A program made the translations under genes and the position numbers. From Gordionus sp. m RMFG-2023 (taxonomy: Eukaryota > Nematomorpha > Gordioida > Chordodea > Parachordodidae), in the NCBI RefSeq assembly GCF_954871325.1, contig NC_088775.1:12067561-12131560 (forward strand): DNA of 64,000 nucleotides, in the 5' to 3' direction. Shown here piece by piece: positions 22,201 to 37,200 of the stretch (the stretch's first letter is position 1; each line of letters begins with the position of its first letter). Under the pieces are notes generated by a model. It was given only the letters and a program-made list of their open reading frames with translations. It did not search any database and was not told the DNA's origin.

Positions 22201-25200
22201 AATTCCACCTACTCTCGGAATGGATTTAATACTGTGTAAAGTTCATCAACCATATCCCATTCATTATTAAAGGGTTTTAAAGATTGTTTTCCTATTTTAT
22301 TTAGAACATTATTTATAGAATTTTGTTTACACTGCGAACACTTTCTGGCATATATGCTATACCAGCGGGTAGGGCAATTTAATTTTAAAGTTTTTGAATT
22401 AATTAGATTGGTTGGTGCAATGCCATTTCTATTATCCGATTCATCAGACATATCAAAATGGTCATCAAGGTTTGGATCAGAATCATTAATATCCAAGATA
22501 TTATTTGTCTCATAAATTGACTGCAGACATTTACGATGTTCAGCCTCAATTTCACATTCCAAATCTACTCGATATCTAAGGGCTGAAATAATTTCTCTAA
22601 TTTTTTTAATGAGAATATCAATTTTGGTAACTTTTTATGCCATCAACTGTAACCAAATTATTAAGTCCATGCCCTAAGCATAAATGATGCTCATAATTCC
22701 TTAATCTGACGCTTCTTTTGACATTGGCCCCAGCATCAGTTACCATTTGTATTATTTTGGCTTTTAAATGGAACTCCTCTTCAATACTATCTCTCAGATA
22801 ATATTGTTTCCCCAGTATGCTTTTGAGTCACTTTCTAGTTGCTAGGGTAAAATATTTTAAATCAAAATTTCCATCTAAATGATGAAGACTAAATGTGATA
22901 TAATTTCGACGCTTGAAATAATCGGTCCATAAATCAAAAGTGATAGAACAAAATTTTGGTCCAAAATCATTTAAATTTAAAACATGGGCCTTTATAGATA
23001 GTTAAACATCGTCTAGCGCACCCCGACGAATGGTTGTCCTATTTGGCAATTCTGACTAGGAATCAATTATCTTATATTTCTATTTTTTAGGCAATTTATT
23101 TTTTAATAATCATTTTATATAAATTTTAAACCTTTAGAAAATCTGTCATTCCTTTATTGTTTATAGAATCAAGTGGCATTAAATCTAAGCAGCACATCAA
23201 AACATAATTTCGCCCTATTAGATTTCTTATTTATTTTAAACATTTAAAAGATATTTAAAAAATATCAAAATAATTAGAGCTGGAATGAAACAGATTATAA
23301 ATTAGATTTAGTTTTAACTTTCAAAATAAAGTTTTACATAATTAATTTAATAAATTATATATTAAGTTTATACATTAAAAAGACATTTAAAAACATAATA
23401 ATTAGTATTGGAATGAAACAAATTATGAATTTGATTTAGTAGTAACTTTCAAAATAAAGTTTTACATAATTAATTTAATAAATCATATATTAAGTTTATA
23501 TATTAAAAAGATATCAAAATAGAGCTGGCAATAAATAAACTAAAAATTTAGTTGTTTTGAACTTTCAAAATAAAGCTTAATAAAATTAATTTAACAAACC
23601 AGTTAAAAATTTTAAATGAATAATAATAAACTATAATACTAACGTAAGAGCCATTTTTTATTTTTTATATTGTTGCTGCATCTTGCTGTTGGTTTTAAAA
23701 ATATTTTTAGACTTTGAATAAATTTATTATTATTCATTTTTTCTGATAGTTTGTGATAATTAATTAAGTGCCTAGATAGATTACTTGTACTTATATTTTT
23801 ACTAAAACATTTTATTTCATAACTAAAATATATATAAATATAAGTCTTAAAAAAATAAATTACTGTGAAAATGAATTATGCTTATACGAATCTTCCTCAT
23901 CTTTTTTCAACAATTTTAAACAAGGTTCACAATAAATATAATCAGGCATTATTGTGCTTTTCTTATTTTCATTAAGATTTCCAAAGTACCTCCAGACATA
24001 ACTTGATTTATGATGTTGTTATTTCATAATTGTATATAGGGTGGTTTAAAACGTGCAAGTCCATAAAAATAATTAATATGAATTGTTTGTGGAAATAAAA
24101 TATGATGTATGAATGAATTTAAATGATATACACTAGCCTATTATATATAGCAATAGAATACAATAATGATATACACTAGCCTATTATATATAGCAATAGA
24201 ATACAATTCATATTTTAATTTTATTAATGTTAGTATTCAAATTTAAATAATATATAAATATAATTAATATGCTTTCTAAAAATTACACACGCCGCGCCGC
24301 TGCCATAATAAAAATCGGCGGCGAGCGGGCTCGCGCCTCTGATCTCAATCGGCGCTTTTCCGGCGTGAATAAAAATACCGGCGGCGCACAGGTCTAGGCA
24401 TGACATATTTGGTGCAATGCATATTATGAATTAATAATTATAGTTTTTTACCCCCCTCCCCCCAAGTTATCTCTTATTTAAAATATGGGCAATGTTATAT
24501 AACTGAATCTGAGAGTGACTTGTTAGACATTTTAAATCCCTATCCTTGTCGCAATTGACAAAAAAATAATATAAACATTTAAAATCCTTTCTTTACATTT
24601 ATTGTTATTAAGAAATTATGTATAAAATGAAAAAGTATAATTATTATATATACATAATAAGCCAATTTATTGAAAAGTATATACTGACCTCAATCCGATC
24701 AATATTGGCAAATACTGATATTTCAATATCATTATTTTTACATTTGAATCAGGGTTTGTGAACACAAATTTAGGTTTAGAAATTTAAAATTGTTTGGTCG
24801 AACATTTTGAGACCAACCCGGGACTTCAGATCTCTTCAGAATATCGATTACGATTAAGTTTCTCTTATAAATTTCTTCTGATTCTTAAATTCTTGAACCC
24901 TGATTCGGGTTCCTACCCTGCATTTGATAGTATATAATTTAGTATAATATTTTTTGAAAAACGCATTATTAGAATAATTCGAAATACGAATAATGCACTA
25001 TTCGATTTTTATTTATTTAGTTACCTTACACTTTAATTATCGTTTTTCTCTCTCAGATTAAGTTCTTAAATTTCGTTCTAGATAGTATCGTTAAACCACT
25101 AGTTATAAATAAAAAACGGCCAACCCAATATTTTAGCAAAAAATATTATGCAAACCTCGAGATTTTGTTAATTGATGTCCAAACTTTTCTGCCACATCTA

Positions 25201-28200
25201 TGAGTAATACGTTAGTTTTAGCTGTTTTATAGCATTCTAATTAGCTGTCGGAATATAATGCGATGCCTTAGTTAGTTTTCTGTGAATTAACAAAAACTAA
25301 GAAAAGCGTTTCCTTAGTCTCCTATCCTTTCCTATAAAATGGAAACGTTATATATATTTTTTTTAAATAAATCAAAACAAGATAAATATTCTACGGAAAA
25401 ACATCTGGAAATTTTTTTAAAATAGATAATCAATGCATGACTAAGGGCCCATATTTATATATAGGAAAGTCAACCCTACCGATTCAAAAGAAATATATAA
25501 CACAAGTCTGGATATTTTGCTCATAGATGGCATAAAGGTTAGGACATCTATTAGCGAAATATCAAGACATACGAAATATTATTTTGGCTAAAATATTAAT
25601 TTCATCGAAAAGATGTCCAAATCCTTACTATCCATGGGCAAAATCTTCAGGCTTGCTAATATTTTTCTGGTTAGTATATTGAGTTGGCCGTTTTAAATCG
25701 GCTCAAACCGAGACGTTTAAAAACTAGATATCTAACGGCTCTAGCGATGGCCTCATTTCACTGAGTTACTCCATTATATCATATTCCTATCCCCATGTTC
25801 TTTCAGATTTCAATATGATACATTTCGGAAATCTATCATTCTGCTCATGCTTATATCGGTTTTTTTAAAAGAAAGTTTTTCTCCTTTTAAGATTATTATT
25901 TGTTGGCGGCATCCTAGCTCATCTTAATTACTGCTAATTCTGAACAGAACATTTTATTTAAAAATATAATTTTTTTATTTAATATAAATTATAAATAACC
26001 ACATTATATATTGACAGCTTTTAGAATTTTAAAAATCTTAGCAGCTATATAGAATTCTAAGAACAAATTAAAAATAGGCGCTAGGACACAACTATTATGC
26101 TTTTATTTTATATTTAATTTATTAGCTTCTGCGCTATATAAAAGTGTGCCCCCCTCCCTTACTCCCAGATGAGATCGATAAAATTAGGAGAGAAGATGAT
26201 AAAAAAAATTTTGTAAAAAATAATTCGATTTTCACTAAATCTCCTATATATTTTTTTTCTACTTCGAACGTTCATATTTCGCTAAACGAGTCAATGTGGA
26301 CTTTAACTATAGCTATACTATAATGTTTTTTAATTATCTTTCTATAACAAAACATAAAACGAAGAGATTATAAATACGTGGGAGGGAAAGTAACTCGTGA
26401 ATTTCATATTAATATTAAAATACAAAGAGTATTTTAAATTAAACAGTAATTTTTTCTTTAAATCTAAATGTTATAGCGCAGACTATTTTTATTTAAATAT
26501 AATTATACCGTGATCATAATAACTATTATATACTATCAACTTAATGTCTTTTTTTGTTGGTTTATCATAATCGTTAAACATGGCTTATAATATGAGGCAA
26601 AATGCAATTTGATACCAAAGATTTTCGCGCCGGGATGAGAAATCCTTTGAGGATGATTTAGTTGTAAAAAAATTCAACCCGAATCGCGAATAAAAAATTT
26701 CGATATTTGATTAAGTCTAATTACAATTTTACGATTAAATCCTAGTTTCAATGTTTGAATCGTTCCTGCAGCTAATTAACAATACTAGGTGTGCGATCTA
26801 GGTGACATTTTTTTGGAATATTTTGTGATAATATTATAAACATAACCACGCTTATAAATACTTTTCTAAGGGCCAGAGATTTAATTTAAAAAGTCGTTAA
26901 AAAGTGAGTTTTTACTACAAATCAATTAGAAGGTATATCTCTATTTGCATGTTTTATTTTTTTTTAAAGAAATGATTTGATTATATTATCTAAAAATATA
27001 AAATAAATTCTGCTAAATTCGGAAATAATTAAAATTTTGCTCATTCGCGCCATTTTTTCGCGCTAAATACATAATACACTCAATTTTGCTTGGGAAAAAT
27101 AAGATATGTTTGCGAAGATGATGGCTTTGCCAATAAAATTTTGCTTGATTTGCACAATTTTTATGCTTACGAATATACGTATAATATTAATATCCTAATG
27201 TCCAACTTTTACTTTGAAGCCCTTAAATCATTATAAAAAATATTATTGAAAGCTCGCTAAAGCTGCCTTTATTTTCTAAGGTTCGATATCCCGCTCGCAT
27301 TTTTTTTTGTACATTGTTTTTTTTAAATTAATCTAACATGTGTTTATCAGCTGAATAGTTGAAACAATTCAAATTTATTGTGTTAGATTCTAGTCGACGT
27401 CGCTTTGGATTTTATTTAAAAAAATTATAGTACCACGAGACAACTTGAAGCTTTGTATAAATATTTTATTTTAATTCAAAAAAATCGTTTTGTTTGATTA
27501 TATCACTATTTTTTTAATATTTAAATTAAATTTTATATTAAAGTATGATCCGGAGGGACATTATCCTGAAACAAAGTTATTAATCGAATAAACTTTTTAT
27601 TAAATTTAACATCTGTTTCCCTGTATAATTTATGAATTGAAGTGGTATTTAATCATGTGTTATAATGCGGCACAATTTGAGCATTTGCATTTTGAGCTAC
27701 TTTTTAAATACTGGAACAAAAAAAGATACTGGCCGTAATTTATTGAAAAAAAAGCAAACCAGTTTGCGTTTTATAAAATAGTTATAATCGCTAACAATAA
27801 TTAATTTGTGTGCGCTAAAAATATTTTCTTAAAATAATTTCAATACATTATGAGTGTCAGTACATAAAACATAATAAATTTTAAGTAACAATATTTGATT
27901 ATCTTTTCAAATAAATATTTTTATACAAACTAAGAATTAAGCATTAATATTTATAAATCTCTTCTAAATTAATCTTACATCAAAATTTTTAATCAATTAA
28001 TTTTTATATTTAAAAAACGAATAGTTGCTATTTAGACACATTAATTTACAAAACAATATTTATTCTTTCATATTTTATCATTAACCTGTCAAAATCTATT
28101 TTATTATATCAGAATATAAGTTCAAAGTTAGGTATTTTAGGCGCCAAAATTTTTACACTTTTACATCGATTACCATTCTATATAAATATATATAAATCAA

Positions 28201-31200
28201 AGGTAAATAATATTTTTATGATAGATTATTACTAGTATTTCATGTTTAGTAAAAAAAAAATTAACAATAACTATTTTTTATATGATTTTTTAAAGAAAAT
28301 CCAAATTGGTAACATTGGGATTTTCTTATGTAATTTTTTCCATAAATTTTTTAAAATTAAATATTGAAAATATGATATAGTAAGAATTGAATATAGGCTA
28401 TTTTCCATTTAGCAAGCCACTATAATATTTACAAAAAGTTAAGAAAGTGAAAATTTTATTTTATATTTTTTTAAAAATTTTATAAATAATTTTTAGATGA
28501 CCTCAACATGTATTATACCAGAAGGAGATATATCTGATATAGATATTGAGAAGGGATGATGACTTTGAAAATGCCACAGTAGTTGATCTAAATATGACCT
28601 ATGATATTTTACCAGATATTGGGTTGGAACTGGAAAATTATGATAATGATATTATCCCAAGTAATAGGAAAACCCTATGACGAAATAAGGATTTATATAA
28701 ATATAATACAGAATTTAAACAAGAATTTTTGCCTCCACCTGAAAAGGAAATTTCGCCTTACAAATATTTTAAAAAATTTATAGACGATGATATTATTAAC
28801 AATTTAGTAGAGCAAACGTATATTTATTCTTTTCAATTATCTGGCAAATCAACAAAAACAAATAGTAGTGAAATTGAAAAATTTCTCGGAATTCACCTTT
28901 ATACGGGCATTGTTTAATTGCCATCAATAAGGCAATATTGGGCTATAGAGACAGTGATTCCTCAAATTTCTCAATGCATGACAAGAAACAGATTCTTGGA
29001 ATTGAGAAAATAATTTCATATTAATGATAATAATAATATAATCCTTAGGGGCCAGCCTAATTACGATAAACTTTTCAAACTAATACCATTTATTAGTGCA
29101 TTAAAAATGAACATGAGAAAGATTCAATTAGAGGAAAAATTATCAATTGATGAAATGATAGTCCCCTTCAAAGGGCGATGTGAATTTAAATAATATATTA
29201 GCTCAAAACCGCATAAATGGGGAATTAAAATTTTCGCTTTATGTGGATCATCTGGAATGCTATATGATTTCGAAATATATTTAGGGAAATGCACAAATAT
29301 AAAAAAACTTTGATGGGAATTAGTGGAGATATTGTTATACGACTATTAGAAACTGTTACCCCACATAAAAATCATAAAATTTACATGGATAACCTTTTTT
29401 CTTCATATAATTTAGCAGTTGCACTCAAAGATAATGGCTTTATCATGTCGGGGACCATTAGATTTAATCAATTATTAGGATGCCATCTGGTTGATGATAA
29501 AATCTTAAAGAAAAAAGGAAGAGGGTCCCTTGATTATAAAGTGGATTCTAATAATAATATTATAATTTGCAAATGGTTTGATAACAAATTGGTTATCACG
29601 ATATCATCATTTATGGGTATAAATTCCACATCACGAACGAAAAGATGGTCGGTATCTGAAAAATCTTTTATTAATGTCGAAATTCCGGCTATAATTCAAG
29701 ATTATAATGCTGGTATGGGCGGAGTGGATCTCCATGATATGTTAATTGAACTATAAAGAATTGACATAAAATGGAAGCGCTTTTACATGCGAATTTTCTT
29801 TCATTTATTAGACTCCTGTGTGGTGAATTCGTGGTTACTCTATAGACGCCACTTCAAGCAGAAAGATGATAAATATATATCTCTTTTAGCGTTTAAAGCT
29901 CGGATAACTAAAGGATTAATGATGGCTGGAAAGGAAAATTATGGAAAAGAAGGTAAACATAATTTGAAGATTGAAAAAAAAGAAGAAATTGAATAGTTTT
30001 CATCCAATCCCAGATATTAGATTCGATAAAATAGGGCATTGGCCCTCGGCGGCTAACAGACAAAGATGCAAGAGTTGCAAAATGGTTATACCAGATTTGA
30101 ATGTTTAAAATGTAAAATATCTTTATGTTTAAATAAAAATCGCAATTGTTTTATTTCTTATCATTCAAAATAAATTGTATATTTTTTTACATATGAATAT
30201 CCCAATGATGACAATTGGTAACATTTTATAATTCTATATATATACACTTTTTAAAATAAAAAACGTTGAAAATATGTTATTTGCGTCTTATTTAACTCAG
30301 TTTTAGAAGAAAAAATTTTTTTGTTCACGGGAAATATGTCGGGCGCGAAAGAAACAAAAAAAATAAAATCATTTATAATTAAAATTTAAGAATTTATTTT
30401 AAAATTTTTACAAAATGTAAGTAGAATGAGGGTAGAATAAAGTGTTTTTATTTATAAACAATATAAATATAATTATTTAAAATACAAAACAAATGAGAAG
30501 AATATCATGATTTTTTATTTTTTTAAAAAAGTCATTGATTCAATCAAGCGAATCTTAAAAATCATAAAATTCTCGATTTATATTAATTTCGGCATCGGTA
30601 TGACGCTAAGTTATAAATCTATATTATTTACTTAAGCTACGATAAAATCAAATATAATTATGAAATTGATCACATTATAAAGAGTAATGTGAATCTTCTG
30701 TCTCTTTTTAAATTATGTTGGTGTTGGATCACAAACAGCTGTTAGATCAAACCAAACACAGCTGATCAAGATATATTATTTATCAAAGATCTACATGGTA
30801 AGAAGCAATTCGGATAAGGCAACTTATGCAAAATATCCTTTTCGGACCGAACCAGACAATTTGTTCTAATATCACAAAATTTTTATTTCTTTCGCAATTT
30901 TTTTTTTGGGGGGGGGGGGGGTAATCGACTTAAAATTTTACGGGTAGAACCGAAATAATTTATATGGGACATGAGCAGATAGATCTAATCGTCCTTAATA
31001 TTTATTACTAACACATAAAATAAAAGCATTACGATATAAATAAATTTTTATTTAGATTTGTCGCAAAAATTAAAATACGTGAAAAAAAATGCTCAACTTA
31101 TGCTCATTATGAATCTCGAAAAGGTTGAAAAATATATATATATAATTTAATATCCCTAAATGGCCTATATAGTGTTTGTGGAATTGGATTGAATCGCATA

Positions 31201-34200
31201 CGTCAGAATTTACCGATAATCAAATCAAGCCGAACGAAGACCTCACGGGTAATGATTTATTTTATATAAAATTTCTTATTTCTCTTATTAATAGAAATTA
31301 AGATAGATAGATAGATAGATAGATAGTTAGATAGATGGGTAAAAAGAAAGAAAGATGGAATCGATATCAAATGAACCCTATTCATGTGAGTTGAATAAAC
31401 CAAAAAATATATCACTAGAGAATACGTTAGTATGTTAAACGTTGTTTATATATCTAATCAATGTCCATAAAATTAACATATCAAATTCAAAAATAAATAT
31501 TTGAATAAAAATGTTTTTCAAGTGTTGATAGAAATTAATAAATAATAATTAGTTTGTTAAATTCAGGGCTGTGAACCCTCCTTCTAAAAAAAAGGGTTCT
31601 GGTACAGTGAAATAATAGAATAATGCAATACAATGTAAGAGAAATAATATTCTATTGTTTTTTAAAATTTTATAAGAGAATTATCATATCTTCAAAAATC
31701 TACTTTGACAGTGCATTGTAACTTTTCATGTATTCGACATTGATATTTTTTATTTAATTATTTAAAAAAAACTAGTTTTCCTAAACGATTCCTAAGTTTA
31801 TAATACACTCCATATGATGAAAATACCCTACCAGATCTGTTGATTGTTTTACTATGAATTAAATGATCCTGCAAATTATTCTTTAATTATTTCATTGTGA
31901 AGCATAATTTTATTAATTCCCACTCACTGATATCGACTAGTTAAATTTAGACACATCGAATTTTTAATTGAAAGAATTTTATTTGGCAAAATATCTAATT
32001 AGCTCATGACTTATCAATATATATTTTTTTTAATAATTTCCTGACCGGATCTTCTGAAGCATTAACTTTTTACTTACAAAAAATTATTATACTAAGGTAA
32101 AATAAATAATTATGATGTATGATATTTTTCCATCTAAATCTGTAACTTCTCTAATTGAAATATTAGTATTTGGTTTAAATCTTAAATCAGAAAAATCGAT
32201 TTTTTTATTTATTTTTTTTTTAAAAAAACCACAAATTTTGTCATCCCTAAATTTTAATAATTCACATACAAAATATATAATTAAACGACTACGAATAATC
32301 GTCAAATCAGGGTAATCGCCTAATTTTTTAAAACTTTTAATCATTTATTAGCTACGTTTTTTTTAGAAAACTTTTAAGAGGTCTTATTTTGTCTAAATTA
32401 TATTCCCAGTAATCTAATTAATTCCAGTTAGTTTCAGACCAATTTGCCATAAAATTTTGAATCACTTTTTAATTTGAAGCGATATCTTTATGTGTATTTT
32501 TCAGAGTTGTTAAAGTATCTAGATACAAGTATCTAGATACTGTATCTAGATATAAAAATTTAGTATCTGTATCTGTATCAAGATAGATTTTTTAGAAAGG
32601 TATCTGTATCTAGATATTTTTTTAGAGGTATCTGTATCTGTTTTTAGATACTTTTTAAGATACATTTTATATACCCCTTTTTTTATTGTAAATAAAAATA
32701 TTTGACTGTAAAATTTATTTTATTTCATATGAGCTTATGAAATAAATAAATATATATATATTATATATTAATATTTATTAATACTATAATAAAGAATTAT
32801 ATATACATAAAATATTAAAACTTATATATAAATATTCATTAATTTAAATATTATGTCCGAGTTTATCAATAAACTATACAAATTTTAATATTACAATATG
32901 GAAATGGTAAATTTTATTTTATAACTAAATTTTTAAGTTTATATATTTATTTAGATCTATATCGATGAAGAAGAGGAAGCAACAAGTTCTATTGCTTTAC
33001 CATGGCCAAATTGAGCATATTTTAAAATAATATCTCAAAACAAAGAAAACAATTAATTCTCTGATGGTAAAAGGTTTGCCGTGTCTACCTAAAAATACAA
33101 AAATATCCGTCAGTATGACTTCAACGTGCAATATCATGAAGCACATAAGGGTATAGATAATATATATTTAAAATTCTAATTAAAATTTTAAGAGAAAATA
33201 TCCAACCTTGTTAACAAAAATAAAAAAGGGGAAGGAAAATAAAATACTAAAGAAAATATTGGCAAGGCTCATCCTCCAATAATATTTTTGCTAAAAGACC
33301 TTTGACTTTAACTCAAGGCACTTTAGATGATTTAATTATTGCTTTTATTATAGATGGCATGCAGCCATTATAAAAGAAAACAATTGATACAAAGATTAGC
33401 TGGTGAATTATCAAAGTCATCAACTGACTGCAAGCAAATAACCTGCCAAAAAAAACAAATAATTTAATTTCAGTAGCCTACAGCAGATATAATTTCTAAT
33501 AATGATTTAAATTTTGATAATCAACAAATTTTAAATAACTTTTTCAAAAATAAATGTAGAGATTTTAGCATTTTTAAAGAACTGATATAAAATTGTTATT
33601 TATTAAAAATAACACTACAATTCCTTCAAGCGCCCCTGTGGAAAGACTATTTAGTGTTGCTAAAAATGTCTTCACAGATAAACGAGGATGCCTAAATGAT
33701 CAAAATTTTGAAAATATTTTATTACTGAAATCTAATAATTATTTAATCATATATTTTCATATATTATATTAAAATTATAATTTTGGTTATATTCTGATAA
33801 ATGTTATATCGCGTCAATAAATTTTTAGCTCATTTCATGAATTTTCACAATATAATATTAATTTAAGTTTATGCAAACCTATAAGAGCATAAAAAATGTA
33901 TCTGTATACAGATACATTTAAAAAATGTATCTGTATCTTGATAACTTTTTAGACGCTGTATCTGTATCTAGATAACTTTTGAGACTATGTATCTGTATCT
34001 GTATCTAGATCCATTTAAAAAGTATTTTTTAACAACTCTGGTATTTTTGCATCATTAAATTTTAAAATTAACCTAAAATTTTTCTGTAGAATTATCCGGA
34101 ATTCCTGGGGTAGATTTTTAAAAGTTTAAGAAACTAAAAACTAGGTCATCGAGCTCGGTTGAATTCACGAATATATTTATATCCTTAATAAAACAAAAAG

Positions 34201-37200
34201 GGCGCATGTATATGGATCCGATCCGACGCGATTTAACAGCTGATCAATTTTTAAAATCTGTTTTACAGATCAATTTTTCTTTATTTATTAGTAATATCTT
34301 TAACTCTATTCATGTAAATAGATTTTAAAAATCGATCAGCTGTTTAATTTTATTAGATCGGACTCCACTATGAATGCAGCCTAATGCATTTGTTATTGTC
34401 ACCCATGAGTCACATATTAACGTTTATTATAATTTTTCAATAAAAAAAATATATGGTAAGATTGCTGTGATAAGTTATTTTCCGATCTCAACCTGATTTC
34501 CGAGAATCATAAACGTAAAACGTCTATATGGTCTCTGCAAGTTATGCTATTGATTCTCTGCCCAGTATAATTTAATAAGTCTAATTCCTTTCTATATATA
34601 TCCACCCAAACAACTTAAAAACTACTATATTGTACATTTAAAAAAATTGTAATATACACAATACAAACTGTTATCCTTTATATATATATCAATAGAAAAT
34701 ACTGGAAGAGATTACTAACGCTGAAACAGGTGCCCCTTGCTCTGCCCAACACATTAAAAAGGTTTAGTCCGCGTTTTTTTAAAAAAATATTTTTTCATTG
34801 ATGGATGTATTTCTCCCTAATATGAACTCACAAATAATTTATATCCTTTCCATACACATTTAAGAAACATTTTGTGGACATTATGAAAAAATGTCTGGTA
34901 TCTCACAATATGTCTAAGAGCATGTTGGATTCTTCGTTGGCCACGTGCATCAAGCTTTGCAAAGCTTCGACTTATATAAATATTAATCAAAGTAACAACG
35001 TGATGTTCATCATGGTTCAATCGGTGATGGCCGAAGTTAAGGTAAATTATATTAAATTTCCCCTGTTTTTTTATCAAGCTTTTTAAGTTTAACTCCTTAT
35101 GGGGTTATGCTATGTAAATCATCTAACCTCGGACAATTCCAATACGAATTATATCTTTTAACCTAATAAAGTGATTTAAACGAAGTTGAGGCTAAATTTT
35201 TATGATGAAAACATGACTAGGCTATTTTTGAGTTTGCGAAAGCTAGATTATTTTAAAAAACCCTTACGGGACTTTAGGATTTAATATTTTCTAAGTTATT
35301 ATTTTATCATTTAAATGGAAAAAATTGACTTAAAGATTTTTAATGCTAATATTTAATATTGTCGCATCCCTAATCGGAAAGAATATTTAGCTTGACTATT
35401 GTTCTGTGAAAAGGACACCATAAATTGCATTTAAATAATGTTTTAATTAAAATTTGATGGGCATAAAATATATGGATATTCTTAAAAATCCTCTACATTT
35501 TATCCAAATATAAACACCAGGCCCATCTTTTTAACGTCCACAGACCTTATTCCAGAGGCTCTTCATATTTTTCTCAAGATAAAGAGTTGATGAGAGATTT
35601 TTTTATAACCTGTTTTCGTGTTAATCCTCACGGTATGGATTTGTTCAAACTTTGCGTTAACACGTCATCTCCCATGATCTTCCACTTTGTCCTCTTTGAT
35701 TCCCTTCACAAAATAGTTACTCAAGTAAATTTGATGATTACAAAATAAATAAAATTATGTAATTAAATTTTAAGTTAAAAAATTTCTTAGGTCATGCTCT
35801 GGTTCGATTAATTAGCAGCCAACTGTTTAACAACCTATAGAGCTTTGACTTAATAGCCAAAAATCTAAAAACTGCCACTAAATACTTTAAACAAATCAAT
35901 AGGGGATCCTAGTTCAAAAGCTGTTTAGCCTAGGCTAAACGGCATTAATTATCAAAATTAAGTCGAACCAGCAGGATACAGCCTTGATACTTATTTTAAC
36001 TTCTTTATTTTCACTCTTATTAAACTATTAAGCTACAAGGCCTTCTAACTTAAAATTTTTTCAAATTCATTATTTGCATAATATCGCCGGGGTGGCCTAA
36101 TGGGTAAGATGTAGGCTTGGAAACACGAGTATGAACAAGGACGCGGGTTCAATCCTGGTAAGAACCATAAAAACTTTCAAGTTTTTCTTCGATGACTGAT
36201 GTGTAAAGACATATGGTATGATGAATTTCGGAGCTTAGAGATGACACCCCGGTCACCGACAGGCCTGGACAGCCGGGTGCTAAGGATACCTGTCCAATAA
36301 ACAAAATGAAGGACACAAATGAAAATATGAATATGAAAGCTAGGGCGTTCCCTCCATGCGACGCGCAGGGTGTAGACCTCCATCCTGTGAAAAATAAAGT
36401 AAAGGTCAAAGCAAAGAAGACAAGACTGGCAAGTTTGAATATTGGGACGCTTAAAGGTAAGACGAGAGAATTGGCATCAATGTTGAACAGGAGAAAAGTT
36501 GATATAGCCTGCATACAAGAGACGAAATGGAAAGGACAGAAGACTTTGATGATTGGAGATGGGTATAAATTGTACTATAATGGACTTGTTAGCAATAGGA
36601 ACGGTGTCGGCATCATCCTCAGTCAAGATCTAACCTCCTCAGTTGTAGAAGTCAACAGGATCTCTGATAGACTAATGAAGATAAAACTCTGCATTGGTCA
36701 ATCAATACTACACATCCTATCAGTATATGCTCCTCAAACGGGTTGCAAGGAAGAAGAGAAAGATGACTTTAGAGCTATCCTTGATGAAGCCGTAATGGAA
36801 ATCCCTAAGGATGACCTAGTCATAATTGGTGGTGACTTAAATGCGCATGTGGGGAAAGCAAGAGATAGCTACAAAAGGCATCATGGTGGTTTTGGATATG
36901 GAGAAAGAAATGATGAAGGAGAGCACGTACTGAAATTTGCGCAAGCCTTCGACCTTGCCTTAACCAACACCTACTATAGGAAAAAAGACAGTCATTTAAT
37001 AACATATGAAAGTGGTACTAGGAAAACACAGATAGATTACATGCTAATCTCTCGCAGAAGATTAAAAGATGTAATAGACTGCAAAGTCATCCCAGGAGAA
37101 GATATCGCCGCTCAACACAAGCTACTAATCATGGATTTACAAATCTCAAATAAATCCACTCAAAATAAGATAAAACTGGAACCATGCATCAAATGGGGCA

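Larger units (their letters stand above)
21070..24396 (-). mobile_element. hAT transposon, 3.3 kb, near-perfect TSD, broken transposase
   Basis: Ends TAGACTTGTGCGCC ... GGCGCACAGGTCTA, flanked by GGTATGAC (21062-21069) and GGCATGAC (24397-24404), a 7/8 match. The subterminal DNA is unusually GC-rich (GCCGGC and GGCGGCG motifs), unlike the rest of the window. The minus strand encodes, from right to left: a BED-type zinc finger (WRYFGN ... YCEPCLK, about 23900-24000), CPTRWYS at about 22360, LATLDPRFQNLK at about 21980, FWKKKRRELPMLANVAR at about 21670, and, in another frame, AGLILNAKRTSLCPTNLDK up to FIHDNYN near 21540. Several frameshifts and stops make it inactive. It lies in the large NF1 intron 8. 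Confidence 0.9.
30172..32493. other. Interior of NF1 intron 8, no gene
   Basis: Contains a 14-nt poly(G) tract (30908-30921) and a GATA microsatellite (31301-31337). A pair of overlapping open frames at 32087-32344 on opposite strands is AT-rich and not convincing. Confidence 0.5.

Noticed and set aside
23190-24207. CRISPR-like or satellite array
   Set aside because: Only three diverged ~120-bp units and one 43-bp doublet inside a transposon; no uniform short repeats with spacers, and the DNA is eukaryotic.
28130-30350. Terminal repeats of the piggyBac relic
   Set aside because: GGCGCCAAAA at 28140 and GGGCGCGAAAG at 30343 do not pair convincingly and no TTAA pair with CCC-type ends was found.
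31301-31337. Regulatory GATA-factor cluster
   Set aside because: A simple (GATA)n microsatellite deep in a large intron; no other evidence of regulation.
32087-32344. Overlapping frames on both strands
   Set aside because: AT-rich low-complexity DNA, no resemblance to any protein.
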